64,000 nucleotides of DNA from Pseudomonas sp. S09G 359 (lineage in GTDB: Bacteria; Pseudomonadota; Gammaproteobacteria; Pseudomonadales; Pseudomonadaceae), in NCBI RefSeq assembly GCF_002843605.1, contig NZ_CP025263.1, forward strand, positions 5,175,501-5,239,500, in the 5' to 3' direction. The first letter of the stretch is position 1, and the number at the start of each line of letters is the position of its first letter. Below the pieces are notes generated by a model, which was not told where the DNA came from, did not search any database, and was given only the letters and a program-made list of their open reading frames with translations. The position numbers and the translations under genes are program-made. Positions 17,388 to 28,885 of this stretch are shown piece after piece.

Positions 17388-17450
17388 AGGAAGTTACAAC
17401 TTTGTTCACGGAAAATGTCTGGCCAACGATACACCCGCTGGCCACGGAAA

Positions 17451-19074
<1,624 letters not shown>

Positions 19075-19084
19075 TTAGTCAGAG

Positions 19085-20209
19085 TCATTGCGGGCTTTGC
19101 GGTGCGGCAGTGTCCGGCGCAGGCTCGGCGGGGGCATCAGCAGCCGGCGCAGTTGCCTCTTCGGCAGGCTTTGCCGCCGGCGCCGGGCTGGAGCGGTAAT
19201 CGGCGCGACGCTTGAGCTGGAACTCACGCACCGCGGCATTATGCGCATCGAGGTTGTCCGAGAAAATATGGCTACCATCCCCCCGCGCAACGAAATACAG
19301 GCTGCTGCCGGGCACCGGGTTCAGCGCGGCGTGGATCGCCTCGCGACCAACCATGGCGATGGGCGTCGGTGGCAGCCCGGCAATCATGTAGGTGTTGTAG
19401 GGGTTGGCTTCCTTGAGGTGGGCGCGGGTCAACTTGCCGTTGTAGCGCTCGCCCAGGCCGTAGATCACGGTGGGGTCGGTCTGCAACAGCATGCCGATCT
19501 TCATGCGGCGCACGAATACCCCGGCGATCTGCCCACGCTCCTCAGGTACACCGGTCTCTTTTTCCACCAGGGAAGCCATGATCAGCGCTTGGTACGGATC
19601 GGTGTAGGGCACATCGGCGGCGCGCTTGCTCCACTCCTGGGCGAGTACGTCATCCAGGCGGTTGTAGGCTTTTTTGAGGAATTCGACGTCGGTCATGCCG
19701 CGTACGAAACGGTAGGTATCCGGGAAGAACCGACCTTCGGGGAACACGCCCGGGTGGCCGAGCTTGTCCATCACTTCGCTGTCACTCAGGCCGGCGAGGG
19801 TCTGCACGATCTTTTCGTGCTTGGCCAGGGCCAAACGCACTTGGCGGAAATTCCAGCCCTCCACCAGCGTGAGGCTGTATTGCACCACCTCGCCACGCTG
19901 CCACACACCGATCAGGCCTTGGGCGGTCATGCCGGGGGTCATGCGGTACTCACCGCTGTGCAACGGCTGGCCGTCGAGATTAAAACGCCAATACAGGCGC
20001 AGCCAGAACGCACCGTCGAGCACGCCGTCGGCTTCGAGGCGGTTGAAAGTGCCCGTCGGGGTCGCTCCGGCTGGCACATCAAGCAATTGCTCCTCGGTGA
20101 GCTTCAAAGGCTGCTTCAGGGCAGCGTCGTATTTCCAGGCAGCAACGCCCAACAGCAAAGCCGCCGAGAACAGGCCGATCAGCAGCAGTACAAGCAGTTT
20201 TCGTATCAA
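19085..20209 (-). CDS. mltG: Endolytic murein transglycosylase MltG
   Basis: The 374-residue protein has one N-terminal membrane anchor (about residues 5-25, LLVLLLIGLFSAALLLGVAA) and a YceG catalytic domain with ASLVEKETGVPEERGQIAGV, where the Glu is catalytic, then NPYNTY and GLPPTPIAMVG. It cleaves nascent glycan strands and ends their synthesis. A TTG at 20209, one base after the pabC stop, is taken as start because the frame upstream lies in pabC. The C-terminal 50 residues are Ala/Pro-rich (AKPAEEATAPAADAPAEPAP) and probably disordered. Confidence 0.93.
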   Translation of the reverse strand: MIRKLLVLLLIGLFSAALLLGVAAWKYDAALKQPLKLTEEQLLDVPAGATPTGTFNRLEADGVLDGAFWLRLYWRFNLDGQPLHSGEYRMTPGMTAQGLIGVWQRGEVVQYSLTLVEGWNFRQVRLALAKHEKIVQTLAGLSDSEVMDKLGHPGVFPEGRFFPDTYRFVRGMTDVEFLKKAYNRLDDVLAQEWSKRAADVPYTDPYQALIMASLVEKETGVPEERGQIAGVFVRRMKIGMLLQTDPTVIYGLGERYNGKLTRAHLKEANPYNTYMIAGLPPTPIAMVGREAIHAALNPVPGSSLYFVARGDGSHIFSDNLDAHNAAVREFQLKRRADYRSSPAPAAKPAEEATAPAADAPAEPAPDTAAPQSPQ

Positions 20210-20210
20210 C

Positions 20211-21026
20211 TCAAATATCCAATAGCGCGCGAACAATGCCCTGCAGTTTACGGGTGAGCGGCCCAACCGGCCAGCTCATCGCAGCGCAGCCACGCACCGG
20301 CCAAATGCCATAAACGCTGTTGCACACGAACACTTCGTCAGCCTGCTGCAACTGCTCGAGACTGATGTCGGCCACGGCCAGCGGGACGCCCAGCGCTTGC
20401 GCCTGGGCCAGAATCTCGGCGCGCATGACCCCCGCAACGCCGCAACGCTTCAGATCGGCGGTTAGTAACAAGCCATTGCACACCAGGAACAGGTTGCTGA
20501 ACACGCCTTCGATGACACGCCCGGACATATCCAGCATCAAACCTTCGGCATGCTCGGCATCTTGCCACTCGGCACGGGCGATCACCTGTTCCAGGCGGTT
20601 GAGGTGCTTGAGGCCGGCAAGCAACGGCTGCTCGGCCAAGCGGGTGGCACAGGGAAACAGGCGGATGCCGTCGGTTCCATGGGCTGGGGAATAGGTAGCG
20701 GGCGCACTGCCCTGCAAGATTCGGCGCACTGGCGCACCGGGGTTGCTGCCATAACCGCGCAGGCTGTCGCCGCGGGTGAGGATCAGTTTGAGCACACCGT
20801 CGCCAAGAGCGGCGGCATAGGCCAGCACTTCGCTGCGGATCAATTGCGGGTCCGCAGCCAAGGCGAGGCGCCTGCAACCCTCTTCGAGGCGCTGCAGGTG
20901 GCGGTCGAGCAGCACGGGCTGCCCGGCCTTGACGGCGACGGTCTCGAACAGCCCATCGCCATACGCCAGGCCGCGATCTTTCAGGGGCACAGTGTCCGCT
21001 GGCTGACCGTCGACCCAGCTGTGCAT
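20211..21026 (-). CDS. pabC: Aminodeoxychorismate lyase
   Basis: This 271-residue fold-type IV PLP enzyme starts MHSWVDGQP and contains DRGLAYGDGLFETVAV, EGVFSNLFLV and the PLP-binding Lys in the RLLFP-like middle region (GLKHLNRLEQVIAR). It releases pyruvate from 4-amino-4-deoxychorismate to form p-aminobenzoate for folate. The ATG at 21026 shares one base with the fabF TGA (TGATG), implying coupled translation; GTG at 21029 is an alternative. The placement between fabF and mltG is standard. Confidence 0.93.
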   Translation of the reverse strand: MHSWVDGQPADTVPLKDRGLAYGDGLFETVAVKAGQPVLLDRHLQRLEEGCRRLALAADPQLIRSEVLAYAAALGDGVLKLILTRGDSLRGYGSNPGAPVRRILQGSAPATYSPAHGTDGIRLFPCATRLAEQPLLAGLKHLNRLEQVIARAEWQDAEHAEGLMLDMSGRVIEGVFSNLFLVCNGLLLTADLKRCGVAGVMRAEILAQAQALGVPLAVADISLEQLQQADEVFVCNSVYGIWPVRGCAAMSWPVGPLTRKLQGIVRALLDI

Positions 21027-22270
21027 CACTCGGCGAACCGGCGGAACACCAGGGAACCGTTGGTGCCACCAAAGCCGAACGAGTTGGAGATCGCCACGTC
21101 GATCGGCATCGGCTGCGCTTCGTGGGGCACGAAGTTCAGGTCGCAGCCTTCGTCCGGCTCATCCAGGTTGATGGTCGGCGGAGCGACCTGATCCTTGATC
21201 GCCATGACGCTGAAGATCGCCTCGACCGCGCCCGCCGCACCCAGCAGGTGGCCGGTCATGGACTTGGTGGAGCTGACCGCCAGGTTGTAGGCATGCTCAC
21301 CGAACACCGACTTGATGGCTTCGGCTTCCGCCAGGTCGCCGGTCGGGGTCGAGGTGCCATGGGCGTTGATGTACTGCACCTGGGTCGCATTGACCTTGGC
21401 ATCACGCAGGGCATTGGTAATGCAACGCGCGGCACCGGCACCGTCGGACGGTGGCGAAGTCATGTGGTAGGCGTCGCCGCTCATGCCAAAGCCGATCAGC
21501 TCGGCGTAGATGGTGGCACCGCGCGCCTTGGCGTGTTCCAACTCTTCCAGCACCAGGGCACCAGCGCCGTCGGACAGTACGAAACCGTCACGGCCCTTGT
21601 CCCACGGCCGGCTGGCACGGGTCGGCTCGTCATTGCGGGTCGACAGCGCACGGGAGGCACCAAAGCCGCCCATACCGAGGCCGCAAGCCGCCATTTCGGC
21701 GCCGCCGGCGATCATCACGTCGGCTTCGTCATAGGCGATGTTGCGCGCCGCCATGCCGATGCAGTGCGTGCCGGTGGTGCACGCCGTGGCAATCGCGTAG
21801 TTAGGCCCCTGTGCACCCAGGTGGATGGACAGGAAACCGGAAATCATATTGATGATCGAGCCCGGTACGAAGAACGGTGAAATTCGACGAGGGCCGGAAT
21901 CGTGCAACGTGCGGCTGGTGTCTTCGATATTGGTCAAACCGCCAATACCCGACCCCATGGCCACGCCGATGCGCTCACGGTTGGCGTCGGTGACTTCCAG
22001 GCCGGCATTACGCACCGCCTGAAAACCGGCTGCCAGGCCGTATTGAATGAACAGGTCGAGCTTGCGGGATTCTTTGAGCGAGAGGTATTCCTCGACATTG
22101 AAACCCTTTACCGAGCCGCCAAAACGGGTGGAATAGGCAGAAAGGTCCGTGTGTTCGATCAGACCAATACCACTGCGGCCAGCCAGAATGCCCTCCCAAC
22201 TGCTCGGCACATCCGTACCCAGTGGCGACAACATACCCATACCGGTGACTACGACGCGTCTACGCGACAC
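21026..22270 (-). CDS. fabF: Beta-ketoacyl-ACP synthase II
   Basis: At 414 residues this is nearly the length of E. coli FabF. The GTG at 22270 with AGGAG upstream is chosen over a longer frame. Visible marks are the start [17 protein letters not shown], the active Cys in [10 protein letters not shown] and the two His of the thiolase-type site in [13 protein letters not shown] and [14 protein letters not shown]. It elongates fatty acyl-ACPs and makes cis-vaccenate. Gene order acpP-fabF-pabC is the usual one. Confidence 0.96.
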   Translation of the reverse strand: MSRRRVVVTGMGMLSPLGTDVPSSWEGILAGRSGIGLIEHTDLSAYSTRFGGSVKGFNVEEYLSLKESRKLDLFIQYGLAAGFQAVRNAGLEVTDANRERIGVAMGSGIGGLTNIEDTSRTLHDSGPRRISPFFVPGSIINMISGFLSIHLGAQGPNYAIATACTTGTHCIGMAARNIAYDEADVMIAGGAEMAACGLGMGGFGASRALSTRNDEPTRASRPWDKGRDGFVLSDGAGALVLEELEHAKARGATIYAELIGFGMSGDAYHMTSPPSDGAGAARCITNALRDAKVNATQVQYINAHGTSTPTGDLAEAEAIKSVFGEHAYNLAVSSTKSMTGHLLGAAGAVEAIFSVMAIKDQVAPPTINLDEPDEGCDLNFVPHEAQPMPIDVAISNSFGFGGTNGSLVFRRFAE

Positions 22271-22316
22271 AGCACTCTCCTTTTTCTTGATGACGACACT
22301 TTGCATCAGAGCTAAA

Positions 22317-22352
22317 GAAAAAACCGCACGCCGTTACAGCAGTGCGGTTTTT
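22317..22352 (-). terminator. Intrinsic terminator after acpP
   Basis: On the minus strand CCGCAC pairs with GTGCGG across a 12-nt loop and is followed by six T and CTTT. It lies between acpP and fabF, so acpP can be made in excess over fabF, as expected for the abundant carrier protein. Confidence 0.8.
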
Positions 22353-22381
22353 CCCTAACAGCAAGCGACGACTACAAACTA

Positions 22382-22618
22382 TTACGCCTGGTGGGCAGTA
22401 ACGTAGTCGATAGCAGCTTGAACAGTAGTGATTTTTTCAGCTTCTTCGTCCGGGATTTCGGTCTCGAATTCCTCTTCCAGAGCCATCACCAGCTCAACGG
22501 TGTCAAGGGAATCGGCACCCAGGTCTTCTACGAAGGAAGCGCTGTTGGTCACTTCTTCTTCTTTAACGCCCAGTTGCTCGGCAACGATTTTCTTGACGCG
22601 CTCTTCGATGGTGCTCAT
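22382..22618 (-). CDS. acpP: Acyl carrier protein
   Basis: This 78-residue acidic protein has the phosphopantetheine motif [11 protein letters not shown] with Ser37 as attachment site. It carries acyl chains for FabD, FabG, FabF, PlsX and related enzymes. A 191-nt gap to fabG and its own terminator suggest separate, strong expression. The PPTase gene at 40877 could encode an activating enzyme for this or secondary carriers. Confidence 0.97.
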   Translation of the reverse strand: MSTIEERVKKIVAEQLGVKEEEVTNSASFVEDLGADSLDTVELVMALEEEFETEIPDEEAEKITTVQAAIDYVTAHQA

Positions 22619-22809
22619 ACCTTGTTTAACTCCTAATGGACAAATTCAGGCAGCTGGCCAGTGGGTAAGTGTATAGAAAGCCTTTTCAGCTTTTCAACTG
22701 AAAGCTTCACCCTGTACCCGGTCGGCCACCTGCCTATAAATTAAGTTGCAGCTTTATAACGGATTTTAGACAGCTCGTATGACATTTTTTTGAAGCGATC
22801 CGTCACAAT

Positions 22810-23553
22810 TTAACTCATGTACATCCCGCCGTTCACCGGGATTGTAGCCCCAGTCACGTATGCCGCACCGTCAGATGCCAGGAAAGTGACCACATTCGCG
22901 ATCTCTTGAGCCTGGCCCAGACGACCCAGCGGAATCTGCGTCAGCAACGCTTCACGCTGTGCTTCCGGCAGTTCGCGGGTCATATCGGTATCGATGAACC
23001 CTGGGGCCACCGAGTTGACCGTAATCGACCGCGAGCCGACTTCACGCGCCAGTGCACGGCTGAAACCTTCCAGACCGGCCTTGGCGGCTGCATAGTTTAC
23101 TTGGCCTGCGTTGCCCATGGCACCCACTACGGAGCCAATATTGATAATTCGGCCCCAACGCGCCTTGGTCATGCCGCGCAAAACGCCCTTGGACAGGCGA
23201 AACAGACTGTTCAAGTTGGTGTCGACCACGTCGTACCACTCGTCGTCTTTCATGCGCATCATCAGGTTGTCACGGGTGATACCGGCGTTATTCACCAGAA
23301 TCGCCGGCGCGCCGAACTGTGCGGTGATCTCGGCCAGTACGGCAGCCACGGACTCATCGCTGGTTACATTCAGTTCCAGGCCGGTGCCTTGAACGCCGTT
23401 TTCCTTCAGGGTCGCGGCGATACGCTCGGCGCCCGAAGCGGAAGTGGCGGTGCCGATCACAACGGCGCCCTGACGGCCCAGTTCCAGGGCGATCGCCTGG
23501 CCAATGCCACGGCTGGCGCCGGTAACCAGTGCAACTTTACCTTGCAGACTCAT
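22810..23553 (-). CDS. fabG: 3-oxoacyl-ACP reductase
   Basis: This 247-residue short-chain reductase has the NADPH motif TGASRGIG at 11-18, NNAG at 88-91 and the catalytic Ser141, Tyr154 and Lys158 (YAAAK). It ends GATIPVNGGMYM, the FabG-type C-terminus. It reduces 3-ketoacyl-ACP in each elongation round. It lies 31 nt after fabD. Confidence 0.96.
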   Translation of the reverse strand: MSLQGKVALVTGASRGIGQAIALELGRQGAVVIGTATSASGAERIAATLKENGVQGTGLELNVTSDESVAAVLAEITAQFGAPAILVNNAGITRDNLMMRMKDDEWYDVVDTNLNSLFRLSKGVLRGMTKARWGRIINIGSVVGAMGNAGQVNYAAAKAGLEGFSRALAREVGSRSITVNSVAPGFIDTDMTRELPEAQREALLTQIPLGRLGQAQEIANVVTFLASDGAAYVTGATIPVNGGMYMS

Positions 23554-23584
23554 GCAGGCTTCTCCTTAGTTCAGGATTCAGGGA

Positions 23585-24523
23585 TCAGGCCAGCGCCGCG
23601 CGAGCGGCAGCGAAGGCATCCGGGGTATTGAGGTTAGCGGTCGATACGCCATCGGCGCAGCGCTTGTTCAGGCCGGCCAGGACTTTGCCCGGGCCGCACT
23701 CGACCAGCTCGGTGGCGCCATTGGCCGCCAGGGTCTGGACCGATTCAACCCAGCGTACTGGCTTGTAGAGCTGCTCCAGCAGGTCGCGCTTGAGGGTGTC
23801 GAGGTCGGCGGCAACAGCCGCGCTGACGTTCTGCACCAGCGGAATCTGCGGTGCCTGCCAATTAATGGCAGCGATCGACTCGGCAAAGCGTTCGGCCGCC
23901 GGGCGCATCAGTTCGCAGTGGGACGGCACGCTTACCGGCAACGGCAAGGCGCGCTTGGCGCCACGGGCCTTGCAGCCTTCGATGGCACGCTCAACAGCTG
24001 CCTTGGCACCGGCGATCACCACCTGGCCAGGGGAGTTGAAGTTTACCGCGCTGACCACTTCGCCCTGGGCCGCTTCGGCGCAGGCTTCGATCACCACGGC
24101 ATCGTCCAGGCCCAGGATCGCGGCCATGCCGCCCTGCCCGGCCGGAACGGCTTCTTGCATCAGTTGGCCACGACGCTCAACCAGCTTGACCGCCTCACCC
24201 AGGGTCAGGCTGCCCGCCGCAACCAGGGCGCTGTATTCGCCCAGGCTGTGACCGGCCACGTAAGCCGGGCGCGCGCCGCCTTCCGCCAGCCACAAACGCC
24301 ACAGGGCGATCGAAGCGGTCAGGATGGCCGGCTGGGTTTTATCGGTTTGATTGAGTTGCTCTTCCGGCCCTTGCTGGGTCAGTGCCCACAGGTCGTAACC
24401 CAGGGCGTCGGAAGCTTCCTTGAAAGTGTCCAGGATCAGCGGGTATTGCGCGCCCAGCTCGGCCAACATGCCGAGGGACTGCGAACCCTGCCCTGGAAAG
24501 ACGAATGCGAGGGATGTAGACAT
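23585..24523 (-). CDS. fabD: Malonyl-CoA:ACP transacylase
   Basis: The 312-residue protein has the N-terminal FVFPGQGSQ, the nucleophile Ser93 in GHSLGEYSAL and the catalytic His202 in VPSHCELM. It loads malonyl groups on AcpP. The gene is flanked by plsX upstream (138-nt gap) and fabG downstream. Confidence 0.96.
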   Translation of the reverse strand: MSTSLAFVFPGQGSQSLGMLAELGAQYPLILDTFKEASDALGYDLWALTQQGPEEQLNQTDKTQPAILTASIALWRLWLAEGGARPAYVAGHSLGEYSALVAAGSLTLGEAVKLVERRGQLMQEAVPAGQGGMAAILGLDDAVVIEACAEAAQGEVVSAVNFNSPGQVVIAGAKAAVERAIEGCKARGAKRALPLPVSVPSHCELMRPAAERFAESIAAINWQAPQIPLVQNVSAAVAADLDTLKRDLLEQLYKPVRWVESVQTLAANGATELVECGPGKVLAGLNKRCADGVSTANLNTPDAFAAARAALA

Positions 24524-24661
24524 GTAACAAGCCCCTAATGATCTGGTCGTCGGAAATGGGCGCCCCCGGTCTTAAAATGAAGCTGGGAGCGCACGAAACT
24601 GACAGATTGGATGGTCAATTGAACTGGCCGGTCACATTTAAGCATTCCCGGGCCGATTCGC

Positions 24662-25672
24662 CTAAGGCAACAGATCCTCAAGACGGCCGTGCAAGCGCTG
24701 CGGGAGGTTTTCCTGGATCTCGATCACGGCCCGCGCAATCGCACTCTGGAAGCCCTCCACGCCAGCTGAACCGTGGCTTTTCACCACGATACCCTGCAAA
24801 CCCAGAAAACTTGCGCCGTTATGCCTGGCCGGCGCCAGGTCAGCCTGCAACCGGCGCATCAACGGCAGCGCCAGGGCGCCTACCAGACGCGACGCCACGT
24901 TGCGCTTGAACAACGCCTCGATGCGCGTGGCGATCATGGTCGCCAGGCCTTCGCTGGATTTAAGCAGGATATTGCCGACAAAACCGTCACACACCACCAC
25001 ATCCGCTTCGCCACGGTACAAACCGTCACCCTCGACGAAACCGACGTAGTTCAAGCCCCGCGCGCCCTGTAACAAGGTGGCGGCAAGCTTGACCTGCTGG
25101 TTGCCCTTGATGTCTTCGGTGCCGATATTCAGCAAGGCCACGCGCGGCCGGGCCACACCCAGCGCTTCGGCGGCCACCGAGCCCATCACGGCAAACTGCA
25201 GCAGGTGCTCGGCACTGCAGTCCACATTCGCGCCCAGGTCCAGCAACTGGCAATAGCCTTTCTGCGTCGGAATCGCCGCGACCATCGCCGGCCGGTCAAT
25301 CCCCGGCAGCGTCTTGAGCACATGCCGCGACAACGCCATCAAGGCCCCGGTATTGCCGGCACTGACACAGGCTTGCACCTTGCCATCACGCAACAACTCA
25401 AGGGCCACCCGCATTGAAGAGTCAGGTTTGCCACGCAGGGCAGCCGCCGGCTTGTCATCCATGCTGATGGTTTCGCTGGCTGGCGTAATCGTCAGGCGCG
25501 CGCGATCCACCGCCGGATGGCTGGCAATCAATTCTTCAAGAAGGGAGGGTTGACCGACAAGGGTCAGGTGCAGCGAGGGTGTGGCAGACAGGCTGGCAAT
25601 GCAGGCCTGAACAATGCTGCGGGGACCGAAGTCCCCGCCCATTGCGTCTATCGCGATGACTAGAGCAGACAA
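24662..25672 (-). CDS. plsX: Phosphate acyltransferase PlsX
   Basis: This 336-residue protein starts with the PlsX hallmark [12 protein letters not shown] and contains [14 protein letters not shown] and [15 protein letters not shown]. It makes acyl phosphate from acyl-ACP for phospholipid synthesis. The start appears to be TTG at 25672, 4 nt after the rpmF stop, as no ATG lies near the conserved beginning. Cotranscribed with rpmF. Confidence 0.95.
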   Translation of the reverse strand: MSALVIAIDAMGGDFGPRSIVQACIASLSATPSLHLTLVGQPSLLEELIASHPAVDRARLTITPASETISMDDKPAAALRGKPDSSMRVALELLRDGKVQACVSAGNTGALMALSRHVLKTLPGIDRPAMVAAIPTQKGYCQLLDLGANVDCSAEHLLQFAVMGSVAAEALGVARPRVALLNIGTEDIKGNQQVKLAATLLQGARGLNYVGFVEGDGLYRGEADVVVCDGFVGNILLKSSEGLATMIATRIEALFKRNVASRLVGALALPLMRRLQADLAPARHNGASFLGLQGIVVKSHGSAGVEGFQSAIARAVIEIQENLPQRLHGRLEDLLP

Positions 25673-25676
25673 GTGA

Positions 25677-25859
25677 TTACTCGTCAGCGCCCTTGTCGAT
25701 CACTTTACGACCACGGTATACGCCTTCTGGCGATACGTGGTGACGCAGGTGAATTTCACCGGTGGTTTTTTCTACAGACAGAGTGCTCGCCGTCAGGGCA
25801 TCGTGCGAACGACGCATGTCACGGGCGGAACGGGATTTTTTGTTCTGCTGAACAGCCAT
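25677..25859 (-). CDS. rpmF: 50S ribosomal protein L32
   Basis: The 60-residue basic protein reads [20 protein letters not shown], the standard bL32 start, and ends in a gamma-proteobacterial tail ([15 protein letters not shown]). It sits 13 nt after the yceD gene and before plsX, the conserved arrangement. No zinc-finger cysteines are present, so it is a Cys-minus L32. Confidence 0.97.
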   Translation of the reverse strand: MAVQQNKKSRSARDMRRSHDALTASTLSVEKTTGEIHLRHHVSPEGVYRGRKVIDKGADE

Positions 25860-25872
25860 AATTGATTAACTC

Positions 25873-26403
25873 CTAAACGTTTGGGTCACGCTTTAACTGC
25901 GCCAATACACTGAACGGGTTGGACCGCGTTACCTCGTCCTCGCTCGGCTCGACCTCATCATCAAGGCCCTCCGGCTGCTGGCATTCTTCCGGATGATGAG
26001 CAGGCACAATGGGCAAGGCGAGCAGAAGCTCTTCCTCGATCAGTGCATGCAGATCCAAAGGATCTTCGCCCAGTTCCAGCACGTCATAACCTTTCGGCAA
26101 CGACTGGGTATTCGCACCCTCCTTCACCACAGCGTAACTGCATTCGCTGTGAATCGGCAGGGTGACCAGCTCAAGACAACGCTGGCAAACCATTTTGACC
26201 TCGGTGTCGATAAAGCTGTGAATTACCACAGATTTACGTTCATCTCGTTCAAAAACGAATTTGGCCTGCACCGTACCGACAGTGTCGGAAAGCGGGTCGC
26301 AGAGTCTCTCCAAATCGGCCAGCAGCAATTCACCTTGAAGGGAAGTGCCACGATCAGCCAATTTGCGCGGGTCAACGTGAGGTGGAATCGGGTCATTCAA
26401 CAT
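25873..26403 (-). CDS. yceD: YceD family (DUF177) protein
   Basis: This 176-residue acidic protein contains the DUF177 core, with CQRCLELVTLPIHSEC followed by a DVLELGEDPLDLHALIEEE segment. Its E. coli homologue affects 23S rRNA accumulation. The ATG at 26403 (MLNDPIPPHVDP) is chosen; a longer frame to 26427 adds a non-conserved lead. It is first in the yceD-rpmF-plsX group and divergent from maf. Confidence 0.92.
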   Translation of the reverse strand: MLNDPIPPHVDPRKLADRGTSLQGELLLADLERLCDPLSDTVGTVQAKFVFERDERKSVVIHSFIDTEVKMVCQRCLELVTLPIHSECSYAVVKEGANTQSLPKGYDVLELGEDPLDLHALIEEELLLALPIVPAHHPEECQQPEGLDDEVEPSEDEVTRSNPFSVLAQLKRDPNV

Positions 26404-26508
26404 AGGCGCAGCATTATAGGGATGCACCCAGCCATGTCAAAGGAAATTCAGCCCTGTGCGTCAGCCGGTCACGTCGCTAGAATCGGCGGCTGCCTTGAGG
26501 AGACGCCC

Positions 26509-27087
26509 ATGCTGCCTTTATTACTTGCATCCAGCTCGGTTTATCGCCGGGAATTGCTCAGCCGCCTGCACCTGCCATTCACCTGCAGCTCGCCGGATAT
26601 CGACGAAAGCCATCGTGCAAATGAGCCTGCCATTGAGTTGGTCAAACGCCTGGCCGAAGAGAAAGCCCGCGCCCTCGCCGCCAGCCATCCGGGGCATTTG
26701 ATTATCGGCTCCGACCAGGTGGCCGCGCTGGAGGGGCGGATCATCGGCAAGCCCCACACCTTCGAGAATGCCCGCGAGCAACTGCTGGCAGCCAGCGGCA
26801 AGCGCGTGAGCTTCCTCACCGGGCTGGCACTGCTGAACAGCGAGACAGGGCACTGCCAGGTCGACTGTGTACCTTTTACCGTGCACATGCGCGAGCTGAG
26901 CGTGGAGCGCATCGAACGCTACCTGCGGATTGAGCAGCCCTATGACTGCGCGGGCAGCTTCAAGGCCGAGGGGTTGGGTGTGAGCTTGTTTCAGAGTACT
27001 GAAGGGCCGGATGCGACCAGCCTGATCGGCTTACCACTGATTCGGCTGGTGGACATGCTGCTGGCTGAAGGCGTGCAAACCCCTTAA
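26509..27087 (+). CDS. Maf-like nucleotide pyrophosphatase (YceF type)
   Basis: The 192-residue protein starts MLPLLLASSSVYRRELLSRL and contains the Maf motif around IIGSDQVAALEG and the KRVSFLTGLALL strand. These fit the YceF branch, which hydrolyses 7-methyl-GTP and related nucleotides. The ATG at 26509 has GGAG upstream; the frame extending back to 25993 lies inside yceD and is rejected. Its place beside yceD is conserved. Confidence 0.93.
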   Translation: MLPLLLASSSVYRRELLSRLHLPFTCSSPDIDESHRANEPAIELVKRLAEEKARALAASHPGHLIIGSDQVAALEGRIIGKPHTFENAREQLLAASGKRVSFLTGLALLNSETGHCQVDCVPFTVHMRELSVERIERYLRIEQPYDCAGSFKAEGLGVSLFQSTEGPDATSLIGLPLIRLVDMLLAEGVQTP

Positions 27088-27102
27088 ACCCACCACAAAA
27101 CC

Positions 27103-27195
27103 AATGTGGGAGCGGGCTTGCTCGCGAATGCAGAGTGTCAGCCAACATATCTGTCACTGACCCACCGCGTTCGCGAGCAAGCCCGCTCCCACATT
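27103..27195. repeat. REPIN (GTGGGAGCGGGCTTGCTCGC type)
   Basis: Inverted REP pair of a second sequence class, with arms GTGGGAGCGGGCTTGCTCGC and the complement, between convergent maf and sppA. The same class recurs at 33859-33950. Confidence 0.9.
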
Positions 27196-27217
27196 TAAAG
27201 CAACGACAAAGCTGATC

Positions 27218-28201
27218 TCAGCGCAGCGTCGGGCCTTGGAAGCCCATGTACAACGCCAGCTTCTCGGCCACGCTGGCACCGAGCTTCTTGGAGAAGCGAT
27301 CAAACGGCGATTCCTGAACGGTGAAATCCACCAACTCCTTCTCGCCGATCACATCGCGCGCTACCAGGCTGGCGCTGCCGAGCCCATCGATCAGGCCCAA
27401 CGGCAACGCCTGCTCACCCGACCACACCAACCCCGAAAACAGCTCCGGATGGTCTTTATCCTTCAGACGATCCCCACGGCCCTGCTTTACGCTGGCGATG
27501 AACTGGCGATGGGTCGTATCGAGTACGCCCTGCCAGAACTCGGTTTCATCGGCTTTTTGTGGCTGGAACGGGTCCAGGAACGACTTATGCTCACCCGAGG
27601 TGTAGGTGCGACGCTCCACACCCAGCTTCTCCATGGCGCCGACAAACCCGTAACCGGCCGCCGTCACACCAATGGAACCCACCAGGCTGGCCTTGTCGGC
27701 ATAGATCTGGTCAGCGGCGCTGGCGATGTAATAGGCACCCGAGGCGCCCAGGTCGGAAATCACCGCATACAGCTTGATATCCGGGTGCAGGCCACGCAGG
27801 CGACGGATCTCGTCATACACATAGCCGGACTGCACAGGGCTGCCGCCCGGGCTGTTGATACGCAGGATCACGCCCTTGACCTTGGGGTCTTCAAACGCGG
27901 CACGCAGGCTGCTGACGATATTGTCGGCGCTGGCGGACTCCTTGTCGGCAATCACTCCGCGCACTTCGATCAGCGCGGTGTAGTTGGCGCCACGGGTCGC
28001 GCTTTTCTCCATGTCCATCAGCGGGCTGAACAGCACCAGCATGGCGATCAGGTAGGTAAAGGTCAGCAGCTTGAAGAAAATCCCCCAACGCCGTGCGCGG
28101 CGCTGCTCCTGGACACTGGCCAGGAGGGTTTTCTCCAGCAGCTTCCAGCTCTTGTCATCACCGTTCTCTGCCTTTTCGGGCGCTTTCCACTCGTCACTCA
28201 T
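27218..28201 (-). CDS. sppA: Signal peptide peptidase SppA (short form)
   Basis: This 327-residue protein has one N-terminal membrane segment (about 41-60) and a periplasmic S49 peptidase domain. The nucleophile Ser154 lies in LGASGAYYIAS, and Lys206 (SGEHKSFLDPF) is spaced as the general base of B. subtilis SppA. INSPGGSPVQSG forms the oxyanion region. It degrades remnant signal peptides in the inner membrane. Confidence 0.93.
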   Translation of the reverse strand: MSDEWKAPEKAENGDDKSWKLLEKTLLASVQEQRRARRWGIFFKLLTFTYLIAMLVLFSPLMDMEKSATRGANYTALIEVRGVIADKESASADNIVSSLRAAFEDPKVKGVILRINSPGGSPVQSGYVYDEIRRLRGLHPDIKLYAVISDLGASGAYYIASAADQIYADKASLVGSIGVTAAGYGFVGAMEKLGVERRTYTSGEHKSFLDPFQPQKADETEFWQGVLDTTHRQFIASVKQGRGDRLKDKDHPELFSGLVWSGEQALPLGLIDGLGSASLVARDVIGEKELVDFTVQESPFDRFSKKLGASVAEKLALYMGFQGPTLR

Positions 28202-28225
28202 GCCATTAACCCCAGCAAAGACTTA

Positions 28226-28885
28226 TTAGGCCCGGCTTAGCCAAGCCTGCAATTCGGAAAAATGATCGATCGTCAGCCTGGGCTCGTATTGCTGCAAGGC
28301 CTCGGCAGCCTGGGCGCCATAACTGACCGCCACGCTGTCCATGCCAGCATTGCGCGCCATCATCAGGTCGAAGGAGGCATCGCCCACCATCAACGCCTGG
28401 CGCGGCGACACACCACAATGAGCCAGGATCTGCTCCAGCATCAGAGGGTGAGGTTTGCTGGCGGTTTCATCCGCGGCACGGGTGATGTCGAAATAATCTT
28501 CCCAACCATGCGCCTTGAGCACTCGGTCCAGCCCGCGACGGGCCTTGCCGGTGGCGACGGCCAGGTGGTAACCCTCGGCGCGAAACGCGTCCAGGGACTG
28601 CACAACACCTTCAAACAGCGGCGAAGGCGTGGCCTCCAGGGCGATGTAGTGGTCGGCGTAGTGGTCGCGGAACGCAACCAGCTCAGCGTCGCTGATGTGC
28701 GGGTACAGGGTGCGAATCGCCTCAGGCAAGCCCAAGCCGATAATGCCCTTGACCGCGAAATCGCTGCACAACTCAAAGCCCGAACGCGCCGACGCCGCGT
28801 GCATCGATTCAACGATCCGGCCAATGGAGTTGGCCAAAGTACCGTCCCAATCGAAAATCAGCAGTTTGTAATCAAGGTGCGACAC
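28226..28885 (-). CDS. HAD family hydrolase (phosphoglycolate-phosphatase-like)
   Basis: The 219-residue protein has HAD motif I FDWDGT (Asp12 nucleophile, Asp14 acid), motif II in LAVATGKAR, and motif [16 protein letters not shown]. The helical cap follows motif I as in the Gph/YbiV-like subfamily I. The substrate is uncertain. It overlaps rluC by 14 nt and lies 24 nt before sppA, so the order rluC-HAD-sppA forms one operon. Confidence 0.92.
   Translation of the reverse strand: MSHLDYKLLIFDWDGTLANSIGRIVESMHAASARSGFELCSDFAVKGIIGLGLPEAIRTLYPHISDAELVAFRDHYADHYIALEATPSPLFEGVVQSLDAFRAEGYHLAVATGKARRGLDRVLKAHGWEDYFDITRAADETASKPHPLMLEQILAHCGVSPRQALMVGDASFDLMMARNAGMDSVAVSYGAQAAEALQQYEPRLTIDHFSELQAWLSRA

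Noticed and set aside
25993..26508. Longer maf frame reaching back over yceD
   Set aside because: The added part is antisense to yceD and lacks family similarity; ATG at 26509 has a proper ribosome binding site.
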